Shown here: piece by piece, positions 35,631 through 43,954 of the stretch
Numbering within the stretch: the first letter of the stretch is position 1
Layout of the letters: each line of letters begins with the position of its first letter
From: an uncultured Cohaesibacter sp.
GTDB lineage: Bacteria; Pseudomonadota; Alphaproteobacteria; Rhizobiales; Cohaesibacteraceae
Assembly (NCBI RefSeq): GCF_963667045.1
Contig: NZ_OY762934.1
Span: 186,001-250,000 of the forward strand
DNA length: 64,000 nucleotides
Reading direction: 5' to 3'
Notes under the pieces: generated by a model
The model's database searches: none
What the model was told of the DNA's origin: nothing
Seen by the model: the letters and a program-made list of their open reading frames with translations, nothing else
Translations under genes and position numbers: made by a program

Positions 35631-36506
35631 ATGGACACACGACAACTCGAAACGTTATTGGCCGTCGTTCAACACGGTGGCTTTGCCGCGGCGGCCGAGG
35701 CCGTCAACCTGACTGCTTCGGCGGTGAGCCAGCAGATTGCTGCGCTGGAATCGGAGCTGCAAACGGATCTGTTCGACCGTTCCCGAAGACCGCCGGTGTT
35801 GACGGCAAAGGGTTCGGAAATGGTGCGGTCGGCACGCACGATCCTGCAGATCGTCACCGAGACCAAGGCGTCGGTCAGTGGAGCCAAGGTACGGGGAACA
35901 TTGGCGTTTGGCACTTTGCGCACGGCCGCCAATTCCTACGTGCCCCGCACGCTGGCGACAATCCGGTCAACCTTCCCCGATCTGACGTTTCGCCTCCGGA
36001 TAGGCATGTCGGAACAGCTGATGAGTGAGGTTGCCTCGGGGCAGCTGGATGCGGCATTGGTTGCCGATCAGGTGACGGTTCCAAGCGGTCTGATCTGGAC
36101 GGAAGTACTAAGCGAGCCTCTGTTGATCCTGTTGCCAGCAGGTGCCAAAGAGCTGTCGTTTGAAGAACTCGTGCGGACCATTCCCTACATCCGCTACCGC
36201 ATTCACGTGCCGCTGGCGCGTCAAATTGACACGGAATTGGCGCGACTCGGGGCGGAGCAACGCCAGCTTGTTTCTGTGAACACCATGCCAGCGGTGATTG
36301 GCTGCGTCGAGGCAGGGCTCGGATTTTCCGTCGTTCCGGAAGTTGCCTTGCATGGCATGGTGACAACCGGCCTTGAGACCATCCCTTTCGGGGTGCCGCC
36401 AATCTATCGGAAACTGGGAGTTGTACGCCGACCAAGTTCCAGCCGTGCAGCTGTTCTAGATGCCCTGACGGACGCTCTGCTCAGTTATCGGATGCCGCGA
36501 ACCTGA
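35631..36506 (+). CDS. LysR-family transcriptional regulator
   Basis: 291 residues. N-terminal HTH (MDTRQLETLLAVVQHGG, then TASAVSQQIAALE) and a periplasmic-binding-like effector domain from about residue 90. Divergently arranged with tctCBA-ggt, so it very likely controls that operon and itself through the box at 35594. The inducer is presumably the transported compound or a breakdown product. Confidence 0.92.
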   Translation: MDTRQLETLLAVVQHGGFAAAAEAVNLTASAVSQQIAALESELQTDLFDRSRRPPVLTAKGSEMVRSARTILQIVTETKASVSGAKVRGTLAFGTLRTAANSYVPRTLATIRSTFPDLTFRLRIGMSEQLMSEVASGQLDAALVADQVTVPSGLIWTEVLSEPLLILLPAGAKELSFEELVRTIPYIRYRIHVPLARQIDTELARLGAEQRQLVSVNTMPAVIGCVEAGLGFSVVPEVALHGMVTTGLETIPFGVPPIYRKLGVVRRPSSSRAAVLDALTDALLSYRMPRT

Positions 36507-36831
36507 GGCCCGTCCGTATTTGCCTGGGCGAGGCGCAGTATTCTGCGCTGGCGATTGCCTTCCTTCCTGCCGGCATTTGCAACCGCGCCTTCGGCCTTCT
36601 CTTTGCAGTGTGTTCGGGCGATATAAACCAGCTTGTTAAAATTGCCCATCGGCAACTCTTCGTAGAAGACCTGATGCGATATGGTCTATTCAACTTAAGG
36701 ATGAATGGCTGGCCTGTGTTTGTTGCGATACTGTTGAACTGGCAAGGTAAACTATCGGTAATCAGGGCAAGGACTTAGTCGCTGGTTTCATTTGATTTCA
36801 TACGTCTTGGATTGAACGTGGAGGATGGTAG
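36507..36831. other. Intergenic region before the TAXI-TRAP genes
   Basis: No credible coding sequence; small open frames look random. Base composition becomes AT-rich after about 36650, where the promoter for the TRAP operon is expected. No clear palindrome was found. Confidence 0.45.
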
Positions 36832-37797
36832 ATGTTCAAGAGAATTGCTGTTGCAGCTGCGCTGGTTTGCGCAACGATCGTATCGGTTCCTGCTAGTGCA
36901 CAGGATCAGCTTCGCTTTTCTGCAGGCCCTCCGGGTGGCAACTGGTTTGCCCTTGGTGGCGCGCTGGCAGAAACCTGGTCAAAGGCTGGCATTCCGACAT
37001 CCAGCGGCACCGGTGGCGGTGTCTCCAACGTGGTGAATGCCGACCGAGGCAAAACCGATCTAGGGTTCTCCGTGACGTCTCTGGTTGGCGCTGCGACAAA
37101 GGGCGAGGACCCATTCAAGAAGGCCTATGAGAATGTCTCGGTATTGGCCAACGTCTATCGTCAGTATACCTATTTCGTGATGCGCAAGGACTATGCCGAG
37201 GCCAATGGCATCAAGTCGGTTGCCGATATCGTCGACAAGAAACTGCCGATCCGCATGGCCACCCTGAAGCCGGGGACTTCTTCCGAATTCGTGATCCGCG
37301 CCGCCTTCGAAAAGGGGCTGGGCGTGGGCTGGAAGGACATTCAGGGCTGGGGCGGCTCGGTTTCCTTCGCATCGTATGATGACGGCTCCAACCAGCTGGC
37401 AGACAATCACCTTGATTGCTTCGCCTTCTCCGTTGGTCGCGCAGCCGCTGTCGTTCTGAAGATCGAAAGCCAGGTGGATGTCGTTCTTCTCCCGGTCGAC
37501 AAGAAAATCCTTGATGCGATGAGCAATGCTCTTGGTACGGTGACCTTCGAGATCGATCCGGAAATCTACAAGTCCGTGACCGAGCCCGTTCCAACAATTG
37601 GTGACTACACCAGTATCGTTGTGCGCAATGATCTGGACGAGGATACGGTCTACAACATGACCAAGGCGCTCTGGGAAAACAAGGCAACCCTGCAGAAGGG
37701 CGTCAAGGCTGTTGAAGAGCTGAACCCGCAGGAAGCTGTTCCTGCTTCTGTTCCTGCACATCCGGGCGCTGTCAAGTTCTGGAAGTCGGTACAGTAA
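36832..37797 (+). CDS. TAXI-family TRAP transporter solute-binding protein
   Basis: Periplasmic binding protein, 321 residues. Signal peptide MFKRIAVAAALVCATIVSV cleaved near ASAQDQ; the mature N terminus LRFSAGPPGGNWFALGGALAE has the TAXI glycine motif. GGAGG ribosome site just upstream. Followed by a fused permease, the normal TAXI-TRAP arrangement; a strong hairpin lies between the genes. The substrate is unknown; glutamate-like compounds and dicarboxylates are known for the family. Confidence 0.9.
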   Translation: MFKRIAVAAALVCATIVSVPASAQDQLRFSAGPPGGNWFALGGALAETWSKAGIPTSSGTGGGVSNVVNADRGKTDLGFSVTSLVGAATKGEDPFKKAYENVSVLANVYRQYTYFVMRKDYAEANGIKSVADIVDKKLPIRMATLKPGTSSEFVIRAAFEKGLGVGWKDIQGWGGSVSFASYDDGSNQLADNHLDCFAFSVGRAAAVVLKIESQVDVVLLPVDKKILDAMSNALGTVTFEIDPEIYKSVTEPVPTIGDYTSIVVRNDLDEDTVYNMTKALWENKATLQKGVKAVEELNPQEAVPASVPAHPGAVKFWKSVQ

Positions 37798-37817
37798 AGC
37801 GCATGTCGGAAGACGTG

Positions 37818-37845
37818 GCGATCCCGGTCTGTTTGCCGGGGTCGC
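37818..37845 (+). other. Intercistronic hairpin after the TAXI binding-protein gene
   Basis: GCGATCCCGG pairs with CCGGGGTCGC (one G-U pair, loop of 8) 20 bases after the stop codon. No U tract follows, and the permease gene begins about 50 bases later. Position fits an mRNA stabiliser or partial attenuator that raises binding-protein yield. Confidence 0.6.
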
Positions 37846-37893
37846 ATCTGCTCCCTCCCCACAATCTCCCTTTCGTGACAGAAGGAAACCGAT

Positions 37894-39768
37894 ATGCGCG
37901 CGACGGGTTCACTGGTTAAACGAATTGTCTATGTCTATATCCTGTGTGTTGGTCTGTTCCATCTCTACACATCGGTTTTCGGCAGTTTCGAGGCCTATCT
38001 GCAACGCAGCCTGCATCTGAGTATGGTCTTCCCCATGGCCTTCATTCTCTATCCGATGCGGGCCGCCGACAAGGATAGTGTCAATGTTCCGTGGTATGAC
38101 TGGATCCTGGCCATTGCGTCCACTCTGCCCGGCCTCTACATCGTTCTCAATTATGAGGAAATCACATTCCGCATGGTGCAGGTCGATGATGTCACCATGG
38201 TCCAGCAGGTGCTCGGACTGGCGCTGGTGTTCTTCCTGCTTGAAGCGACGCGGCGTGTCGTCGGGATGCCTCTGGCCATCATCGTCGGCTTCTTTGCCGG
38301 TTATATGTGGTTTGGCAATTACATGCCCGGAATCCTCAAGGGGCTGCCCTTCAGCTTTGCCGAGGTCATCGAACAGATCTATCTGACCGATGAGGGCGTT
38401 TTCTCCATTCCACTTGGCGTGTCCGCAACATTCGTGATGGTTTTCCTGATCTTCGGCGGATTTCTGGAAAAAAGCGGTGTTGGACAGTATTTCATGGATT
38501 TTGCCCAGGCTTTCACCGGAACGTCTCCCGGAGGCCCGGCCAAGATCTCTGTGGTGAGTTCAGCCCTGTTCGGCTCGATTTCCGGTGCTGCGGTTGCCAA
38601 CGTCTATGGAACCGGCACCTTCACCATCCCGCTGATGAAACGGATCGGCTATCCGCCCTACTTTGCTGCTGCCGTGGAATCGGTTGCCAGTACCGGTGGC
38701 CAGATCATGCCGCCGATCATGGGGGCTGGTGCCTTCATCATGGCGTCTTTCCTCGGCGTTCCCTTCAGTGACATCATCATTGCGGCAATCGTCCCGGCTG
38801 TTCTCTATTATGGTGCTGTGTTGCTCATGGTGCATCTCGGGGCGCTCAAGAACAATCTGCAGGGGCTGAGCGAGGAGGATCTGCCGAGCAAGAAGCGGGT
38901 GCTGAAGCAGTCCTACAAGCTGCTCCCGATTGTCGGCCTTGTCTATATGCTGCTGTCGGGCTTTTCGCCCATGCTGGCGGCGGCTATTGGCATTCTCGGG
39001 GCGTGGCTGGTTTCTCTGCCCGATCCCGAGCATCGCATGGGGCCACGGAAAATCCTCGATGCCATCGTTTCTGGTTCTCGTAACGTGCCGGTTGTCGCCA
39101 TCGCTTGTGCGGCGGCGGGCATTGTGGTCGGGTCGGTGTCCCTCACCGGATTCGGGTTCAAGTTTGTCGGGCTGGTCTTCTCGCTGGCGCAGGGCGTGCC
39201 CTTTGTGGCGCTGTTCCTCATCGCCATCGTGTCACTGATCCTCGGCATGGGGCTGCCAACCACCAGCGCCTATATTCTCGGGGCAGCCCTTGGCGTTCCG
39301 GCTCTGGCTGAGCTGGGCTTCGAGCCTCTGGCTGCGCACATGTTCGTGTTCTATTTCGCGATCGTGTCCAACATCACACCTCCGGTGGCTCTGGCGGCCT
39401 ATGCGGCGAGTTCTCTAGCCCAGTCCGATCCGAACAAGACGGCCATTCAGGCTCTCAAGCTCGGCATCCTCGCCTTCATGGTGCCGTTCGCCTTCTGCTA
39501 TGATCTGGGGCTGCTGTCCAATGCCGGTCTTGTTGGCAACACTCTGGCTATCATTGGCGGGATCGGAGCGCTGTTCGCGATGGGATTTGCCATGCTGGGC
39601 TTTATCCGGGCACCGATACCGGTCTGGCAGCGCTGTGTCTTCGGCATCATGGCGATTGCCTGCCTGTGGCCTCTGGCGATTGTCAAGCTGGCCGGGGTTG
39701 CCGCCACCATCGCGGCTGCGATGATCTGGGGGCGCAAGCTTTCTGATAAGAAGACGGTTTCTGTCTAA
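37894..39768 (+). CDS. TRAP transporter fused permease (4TM-12TM)
   Basis: 624 residues with about 16-18 hydrophobic helices: a DctQ-like small permease (first 4 helices) fused to a DctM-like large permease. GGFLEKSGVGQYFMD, SGAAVANVYGTGTFTIPLMK, STGGQIMPPIMGAGAFIMA and GMGLPTTSAYIL are typical of the TAXI-associated fused family. AGAAGGAAA ribosome site upstream. It works with the binding protein at 36832 in sodium- or proton-driven solute uptake. Confidence 0.93.
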   Translation: MRATGSLVKRIVYVYILCVGLFHLYTSVFGSFEAYLQRSLHLSMVFPMAFILYPMRAADKDSVNVPWYDWILAIASTLPGLYIVLNYEEITFRMVQVDDVTMVQQVLGLALVFFLLEATRRVVGMPLAIIVGFFAGYMWFGNYMPGILKGLPFSFAEVIEQIYLTDEGVFSIPLGVSATFVMVFLIFGGFLEKSGVGQYFMDFAQAFTGTSPGGPAKISVVSSALFGSISGAAVANVYGTGTFTIPLMKRIGYPPYFAAAVESVASTGGQIMPPIMGAGAFIMASFLGVPFSDIIIAAIVPAVLYYGAVLLMVHLGALKNNLQGLSEEDLPSKKRVLKQSYKLLPIVGLVYMLLSGFSPMLAAAIGILGAWLVSLPDPEHRMGPRKILDAIVSGSRNVPVVAIACAAAGIVVGSVSLTGFGFKFVGLVFSLAQGVPFVALFLIAIVSLILGMGLPTTSAYILGAALGVPALAELGFEPLAAHMFVFYFAIVSNITPPVALAAYAASSLAQSDPNKTAIQALKLGILAFMVPFAFCYDLGLLSNAGLVGNTLAIIGGIGALFAMGFAMLGFIRAPIPVWQRCVFGIMAIACLWPLAIVKLAGVAATIAAAMIWGRKLSDKKTVSV

Positions 39769-39784
39769 CCACCGTGCATGTTTT

Positions 39785-39814
39785 TCTCTCTCCCGACGCA
39801 TGTCGGGAGAGAGA
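39785..39814. terminator. Long hairpin between the TRAP permease and FAH genes
   Basis: 13-bp perfect stem (CTCTCTCCCGAC with GTCGGGAGAGAG plus one outer T-A pair), loop GCAT. It lies between convergent genes. On neither strand does a good U tract follow; runs of T precede it on the plus strand. Termination is likely but not certain. Confidence 0.6.
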
Positions 39815-39825
39815 GACTTTGCGAC

Positions 39826-40536
39826 TTAATCCGCAACCACTTTGAAGGACAACTCTGCGATATCTTCGACTGCGCAATGAATGCTGTCACCGATGTCCAC
39901 GGAGCTGACACCGGCCGGTGTTCCGGTAAAGATGATGTCGCCTGCGGCCAGTTCGAACTGTTTGGACAGTTCGCTGATCACTTCTGGCAGCTTCCAGATC
40001 AGGTGATCGAGATCGCTGTCCTGCTGGACTGCGCCGTTCTTCTCGAGCCAGATCCGTTTCTTTGCCAATGAAGGGACTTGCTCCGCAGGAACAATGGCCG
40101 ATACCGGAGCGGAATGTTCGAATGCCTTTGCAGCCGTCCACGGGCGCCCCTGCTTTTTGGCCTCAGCTTGCAGATCCCGGCGGGTGAAGTCCACTCCGAC
40201 GCCGTAGCCGAAGATCTTGTCCATGGCATCGCCAACGGTGATATTGCTGCCGCCGTCCTTCAGAGCAACAATCAATTCGACCTCGAAATGCACGTCACTG
40301 CTCAGGGGTGGATAGGGAAAATCCCGTCCAAACAGAATGTTGTCTGGATTCTTCTGAAAGAAGAATGGCAATTCACGATCCGGGTCGTGCCCCATTTCAA
40401 TGGCGTGGGCGGCATAGTTCCGGCCGACGCAATAGATGCGCCGGATTGGAAAGACCGTGTCGGTGCCAGTCACCGGTAGGGTCGGTATCACGGGCTGAGG
40501 GATCGCAAAGCGAGGGGATGATGCATTGGTGTTCAT
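39826..40536 (-). CDS. Fumarylacetoacetate hydrolase (FAH) family protein
   Basis: 236 residues with the FAH fold: YCVGRNYAAHAIEMGHD, FFQKNPDNI, and metal ligands in VHFEVELIVAL (two Glu) and VGVDFTRRDLQ (Asp), then GDIIFTGTPAGV. Members cleave C-C bonds of acylpyruvates, decarboxylate oxaloacetate or isomerise homoprotocatechuate intermediates. Convergent with the TRAP genes, so not co-transcribed. The N-terminal 20 residues are extra to the core. Confidence 0.88.
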   Translation of the reverse strand: MNTNASSPRFAIPQPVIPTLPVTGTDTVFPIRRIYCVGRNYAAHAIEMGHDPDRELPFFFQKNPDNILFGRDFPYPPLSSDVHFEVELIVALKDGGSNITVGDAMDKIFGYGVGVDFTRRDLQAEAKKQGRPWTAAKAFEHSAPVSAIVPAEQVPSLAKKRIWLEKNGAVQQDSDLDHLIWKLPEVISELSKQFELAAGDIIFTGTPAGVSSVDIGDSIHCAVEDIAELSFKVVAD

Positions 40537-40695
40537 GATGAAGCCTGACGGGAAAAGGGATCAAGAATAAATCAGACCCGATTAAATACCGCAGATTGAA
40601 CGTGCGTCAATACATCGTATGTCGCCCGGGTTTTACCCGCCTGTCTTCATGCCTTGTCCCGGTTCCCCTTGCCGGGGGTCCGTGCATTGGCTACA

Positions 40696-42186
40696 TCAGA
40701 ATCGAACGGTGGCCTCGAACCCTCTGGATGTGCCGGTGATGGGCGACTTCAGCACGAGTGACGCGCCGCTGCCCTTGGTGATGGCCTCGACAATGGCGAG
40801 CCCCACCCCGCTGCCCTTGGCAGAGGTGTTGCCGCGTTCGAAGGGGCGGATCAGGCGTTCCATCACATCTGCGGGGATCGGGTCGCAATCATTGGCCACG
40901 GACAGGCTTTTGTCTCTTGCCAGTGTGATGGTGACGGTGCTTTCCGGGGGGGCGTGCTTGAGGGCATTCTCGACAAGATTGCGCAACAGGATGGCAAAGA
41001 CATTGGCATCAATCAGCAGGGGAAGCGGCTCTGACGGCAACAGAATGTCGAGCCGTTCGGAATCATCTCGGAATTCGTCCAATACCAGTCTGGCAATCGG
41101 CACGATGTCGCGTTCCTGTTCGGACAGCATGGATCCGCCCTCGGCGCGGGCCAACTGCATGAGCTTTTCGGTGAGACGGGAGAGCGACTTGAGCGCAGTT
41201 TCAATCTGATGGGCCCGGTCCCCGATGGTGCCTTCCCCGGCTTCAGAGATGAGGCGTTGGGTCTGTGCCAGCGCTGCGGCTACGGGGGTGCGCAACTCGT
41301 GGGCACTGTTGGCGGTAAAGCTGCGTTCGGCTTCCAGTGTCCTGCGCATGCGGTCGAGCAGATTATTGACGGCATCGGCGATAGGTTCGATTTCAGACGG
41401 CAGATTTTTGGCCCTGATCGGGGTCAGATCCCCTGCCCCACGCGCTTCGATGCCCGCGCGAAAGCCGCGCATCGGCCGCATGGATATGCGCACCAGCAGC
41501 CAGACACCGAGCATGCTGAGCGGCACCAGAATAAACAGCGGCATGGCAAGTGCTTTCAGGGTGTCATGTGCTGCCCGCTGCCGTCGTTCCATGGGGTCCG
41601 CGACGGAGATGATCACGTTGCCCTCAAGGGTGGAGCCGGTGAAAAAACGCTGGTCGTTGAGGGTGATGAAGCCCAATTGATTGATGTCCGGGAAGATTTC
41701 CGGATCGGCATGATTGGACTGCAGCAGGAGCCCGCCCCGGGCGTCTCTCACGATATAGGTGAGATACTGATCACCATCGGTTTTTAGCGACGGCTTTTCG
41801 ACCTTTTCCCGGTCTTTTTTTCGGGCCTTCTCTTCGCCATCATCATCCTCTTCGGTGTCTTTGCGCAGGTGGTGCTTGAAGTCATCGCGGGTGATGCCGT
41901 TTTCCGTGCGCCAGGATTTACCGATACGTCCGATATGGAGGCCATTGACCTTGAGATCCTCCATTTCATCGCTCCGGCCATTGCCCTCGACAATGTCGTG
42001 AATGACCGGTGGCAGCAGACGTTCCACAGCTTCGGCGAGGGCCTGATCAAAGGCGCCATCCAGCTCGTGCTTGACGACCAGTCCACTGACTGTGGTTGCT
42101 GCCAGCCAAAGCAACCCCACCCCCAGTGCGAGGCCGAGGGACAGACGCAGTTGCAGACTGTTTTTGATGAAGGACCTTACTTTCAT
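40696..42186 (-). CDS. Two-component sensor histidine kinase with acidic periplasmic domain
   Basis: 496 residues. TM1 about 17-35, a periplasmic domain to about 210, TM2 in LFILVPLSMLGVWLLV, HAMP, then an H box (SAHELRTP), N box (LRNLVENALKHAP) and G2 box (GSGVGLAIVEA). The periplasmic domain contains an acidic run at 110-119 (DTEEDDDGEE) followed by a Lys/Arg/Glu-rich stretch, unusual for this QseC/PmrB-like family. Overlaps the response-regulator gene by 4 bases. Divergent from the flavin electron-transfer genes, probable targets. Confidence 0.9.
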   Translation of the reverse strand: MKVRSFIKNSLQLRLSLGLALGVGLLWLAATTVSGLVVKHELDGAFDQALAEAVERLLPPVIHDIVEGNGRSDEMEDLKVNGLHIGRIGKSWRTENGITRDDFKHHLRKDTEEDDDGEEKARKKDREKVEKPSLKTDGDQYLTYIVRDARGGLLLQSNHADPEIFPDINQLGFITLNDQRFFTGSTLEGNVIISVADPMERRQRAAHDTLKALAMPLFILVPLSMLGVWLLVRISMRPMRGFRAGIEARGAGDLTPIRAKNLPSEIEPIADAVNNLLDRMRRTLEAERSFTANSAHELRTPVAAALAQTQRLISEAGEGTIGDRAHQIETALKSLSRLTEKLMQLARAEGGSMLSEQERDIVPIARLVLDEFRDDSERLDILLPSEPLPLLIDANVFAILLRNLVENALKHAPPESTVTITLARDKSLSVANDCDPIPADVMERLIRPFERGNTSAKGSGVGLAIVEAITKGSGASLVLKSPITGTSRGFEATVRF

Positions 42187-42842
42187 GACTGCTCCAGCCG
42201 ATAGCCCATACCACGTACGGTTTCGATTACGCCTGCTCCGAGCTTCTTGCGCATGCGGCTGATGTGGACCTCTATGGTGTTGCTCTCGATTTCCGCATCA
42301 AAGGTGTAGAGAGTTTCCTCCAGCTGGCTCTTGGAGAACAGATTGCCCGGATGTTGCAGAAAGGCTTCGAAAAGGGCCCATTCCCTCGCTGTCAGGGTCA
42401 CGGTCTTGCCCGCGCGCATGATGGTGCGGGCGGCGATGTCGATTTCCAGTTCGCCGATCTTGACCAACGGGTTGGGGTTGCCGCTGTAGCGGCGGGCAAC
42501 AGCCTTGAGGCGGGCTGTCAGTTCCTGCAGGTCAAAGGGTTTGACCAGATAGTCATCGGCACCGGCGTTGAGGCCGTCGATACGGTCGGAAATCTGATCG
42601 AGGGCAGTCAGGATGATGACCGGTGTAACATCGCCCGATGCTCTCAGCTTTCTGAGGAAGTTAAGGCCCAAACCATCTGGCAGCATCAGATCGAGCAGCA
42701 CAAGGTCATAGGGCGCGGCGCGCAGATAGTCCCCAGCAGCGTCCAGCCGCTGCACCCAATCCACGCTGTGCCCGTCGGCGGCGATCTGGTCGCGCACCGC
42801 AGACCCGAGCACCATGTCATCCTCGACCAACAAGACCCGCAT
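42183..42842 (-). CDS. OmpR/QseB-type response regulator
   Basis: 219 residues. The receiver domain has LLVEDD at 4-9, the phospho-acceptor Asp in VLLDLMLP and Lys in VKPFD; the C-terminal winged helix ends SNTIEVHISRMRKKL...VRGMGYRL. Translationally coupled to the kinase by an ATGA overlap. It is transcribed away from the 109-residue protein gene with a 184-base gap that should contain its target promoter. Confidence 0.94.
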   Translation of the reverse strand: MRVLLVEDDMVLGSAVRDQIAADGHSVDWVQRLDAAGDYLRAAPYDLVLLDLMLPDGLGLNFLRKLRASGDVTPVIILTALDQISDRIDGLNAGADDYLVKPFDLQELTARLKAVARRYSGNPNPLVKIGELEIDIAARTIMRAGKTVTLTAREWALFEAFLQHPGNLFSKSQLEETLYTFDAEIESNTIEVHISRMRKKLGAGVIETVRGMGYRLEQS

Positions 42843-43026
42843 CAGTCACTCACTTTCCTTCTCATATTTCATGCAACAGCGGCATTTTCCGCGCGCCTGA
42901 AGCCAGCCGCAGTGTCGCTGCGAAACCTTACAGGAAGCTGACGCAAAAAGAAATTCCCAGTCAGGTCGCCTTCAGGCTGGTGAGTGATAGTCCGTCCATC
43001 AAACCAATGGAAGGGAGACCGCAACC

Positions 43027-43356
43027 ATGAAGAAACTTGTAATTGGCGCATTGCTTGTCAGTGGCACCATTCTGGCCGCCACTGCGACCTGGGCTGAAGG
43101 CTATGGTCACGACAAACGCGGATATTATGGCGAGGAGCGCGAACACGGATATTCCGAACATGACAGGGATCGCCGGGACCACCGGGTAAGCCTGTTTGGC
43201 TGGCGCTTGCCTATCGGATGGCATTCCGATGACGATGACGACGATGACAACTATCGGTCTCGCGGCGCGCAGGCCGCAAAACAGGCGCCATCGGGGCCAA
43301 TCAACAACAACAAACTCATCACCAGGGGCTCAGCCCCGAAAGCTTCCATCAACTAG
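43027..43356 (+). CDS. Small secreted Asp/His-rich protein
   Basis: 109 residues with a clear signal peptide (MKKLVIGALLVSGTILA, cleavage near TWAEG). The mature part is hydrophilic, with many His, Tyr and acidic residues (YGHDKRGYYGEE) and seven consecutive Asp at 68-74. No known domain recognised. GGGAG ribosome site upstream. First gene of the flavin electron-transfer cluster and next to the two-component system; the acidic run suggests binding of a metal cation, by inference only. Confidence 0.75.
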   Translation: MKKLVIGALLVSGTILAATATWAEGYGHDKRGYYGEEREHGYSEHDRDRRDHRVSLFGWRLPIGWHSDDDDDDDNYRSRGAQAAKQAPSGPINNNKLITRGSAPKASIN

Positions 43357-43434
43357 AGCCAGACCCTGCGGCATCCTGACGAGCAAACAGATAAAGACGT
43401 CAGGGTGCCGCTTTCCATCAGAAGGAAACCAGCC

Positions 43435-43905
43435 ATGAACAAATATCTTGCCACCGCCACCCTCGCCTCGGTCGTTGCGCTGCCTGCTGTGGCGGAAGCT
43501 GCACCCGTGACCTTCACCACGACCATGAGCAACTATGGTGGGCCGGAAGCCTATATGGTGATGTATGTCACCGATGCCTCGGGTGCCTATCAGGGGTCAT
43601 TGTGGATGTCGGGCGGACGGGCCAAATACTACCGCGACCTGCGCGACTGGGCGCGTGCTACCGGTGCCAATCCTGCCGAAGTGGACGGTGTCACCGGGGC
43701 CAGCGTTGGCAGTGGTCGCACACTGAAGGTGACACTTAATCTGTCAGATGCGCTGTTCAATGCCGGCTATCAGCTGCATATCGACACTGCCGTCGAGAAC
43801 ATGGGCTCTGCACCTTCGGAAGTTGTGGTGCCACTGGCTTCGGGTAACGCAGGCAAGGCTGTGTCCGGCAAGCGCTTTGTCCGGTCCTTCAGCTTCAAGA
43901 TGTGA
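43435..43905 (+). CDS. DUF2271-type secreted protein with flavinylation-like motif
   Basis: 156 residues with a signal peptide (MNKYLATATLASVVALPAVA, cleavage near AEAAP). The body resembles the DUF2271 family found next to PepSY and ApbE genes: YMVMYVTDASGAYQGSLWMSG then KYYRDLRDW. Residues 84-90 read D-G-V-T-G-A-S, which fits the D-x-x-[ST]-G-A-[ST] site where ApbE attaches FMN to Thr; Thr87 would be the acceptor. AAGGAAA ribosome site. Probably a periplasmic electron carrier fed by the next gene. Confidence 0.78.
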   Translation: MNKYLATATLASVVALPAVAEAAPVTFTTTMSNYGGPEAYMVMYVTDASGAYQGSLWMSGGRAKYYRDLRDWARATGANPAEVDGVTGASVGSGRTLKVTLNLSDALFNAGYQLHIDTAVENMGSAPSEVVVPLASGNAGKAVSGKRFVRSFSFKM

Positions 43906-43954
43906 ACCTCCTTTCATTCTCTGACCGATTGCCACGAAAAAGAGATTTTCTGCC

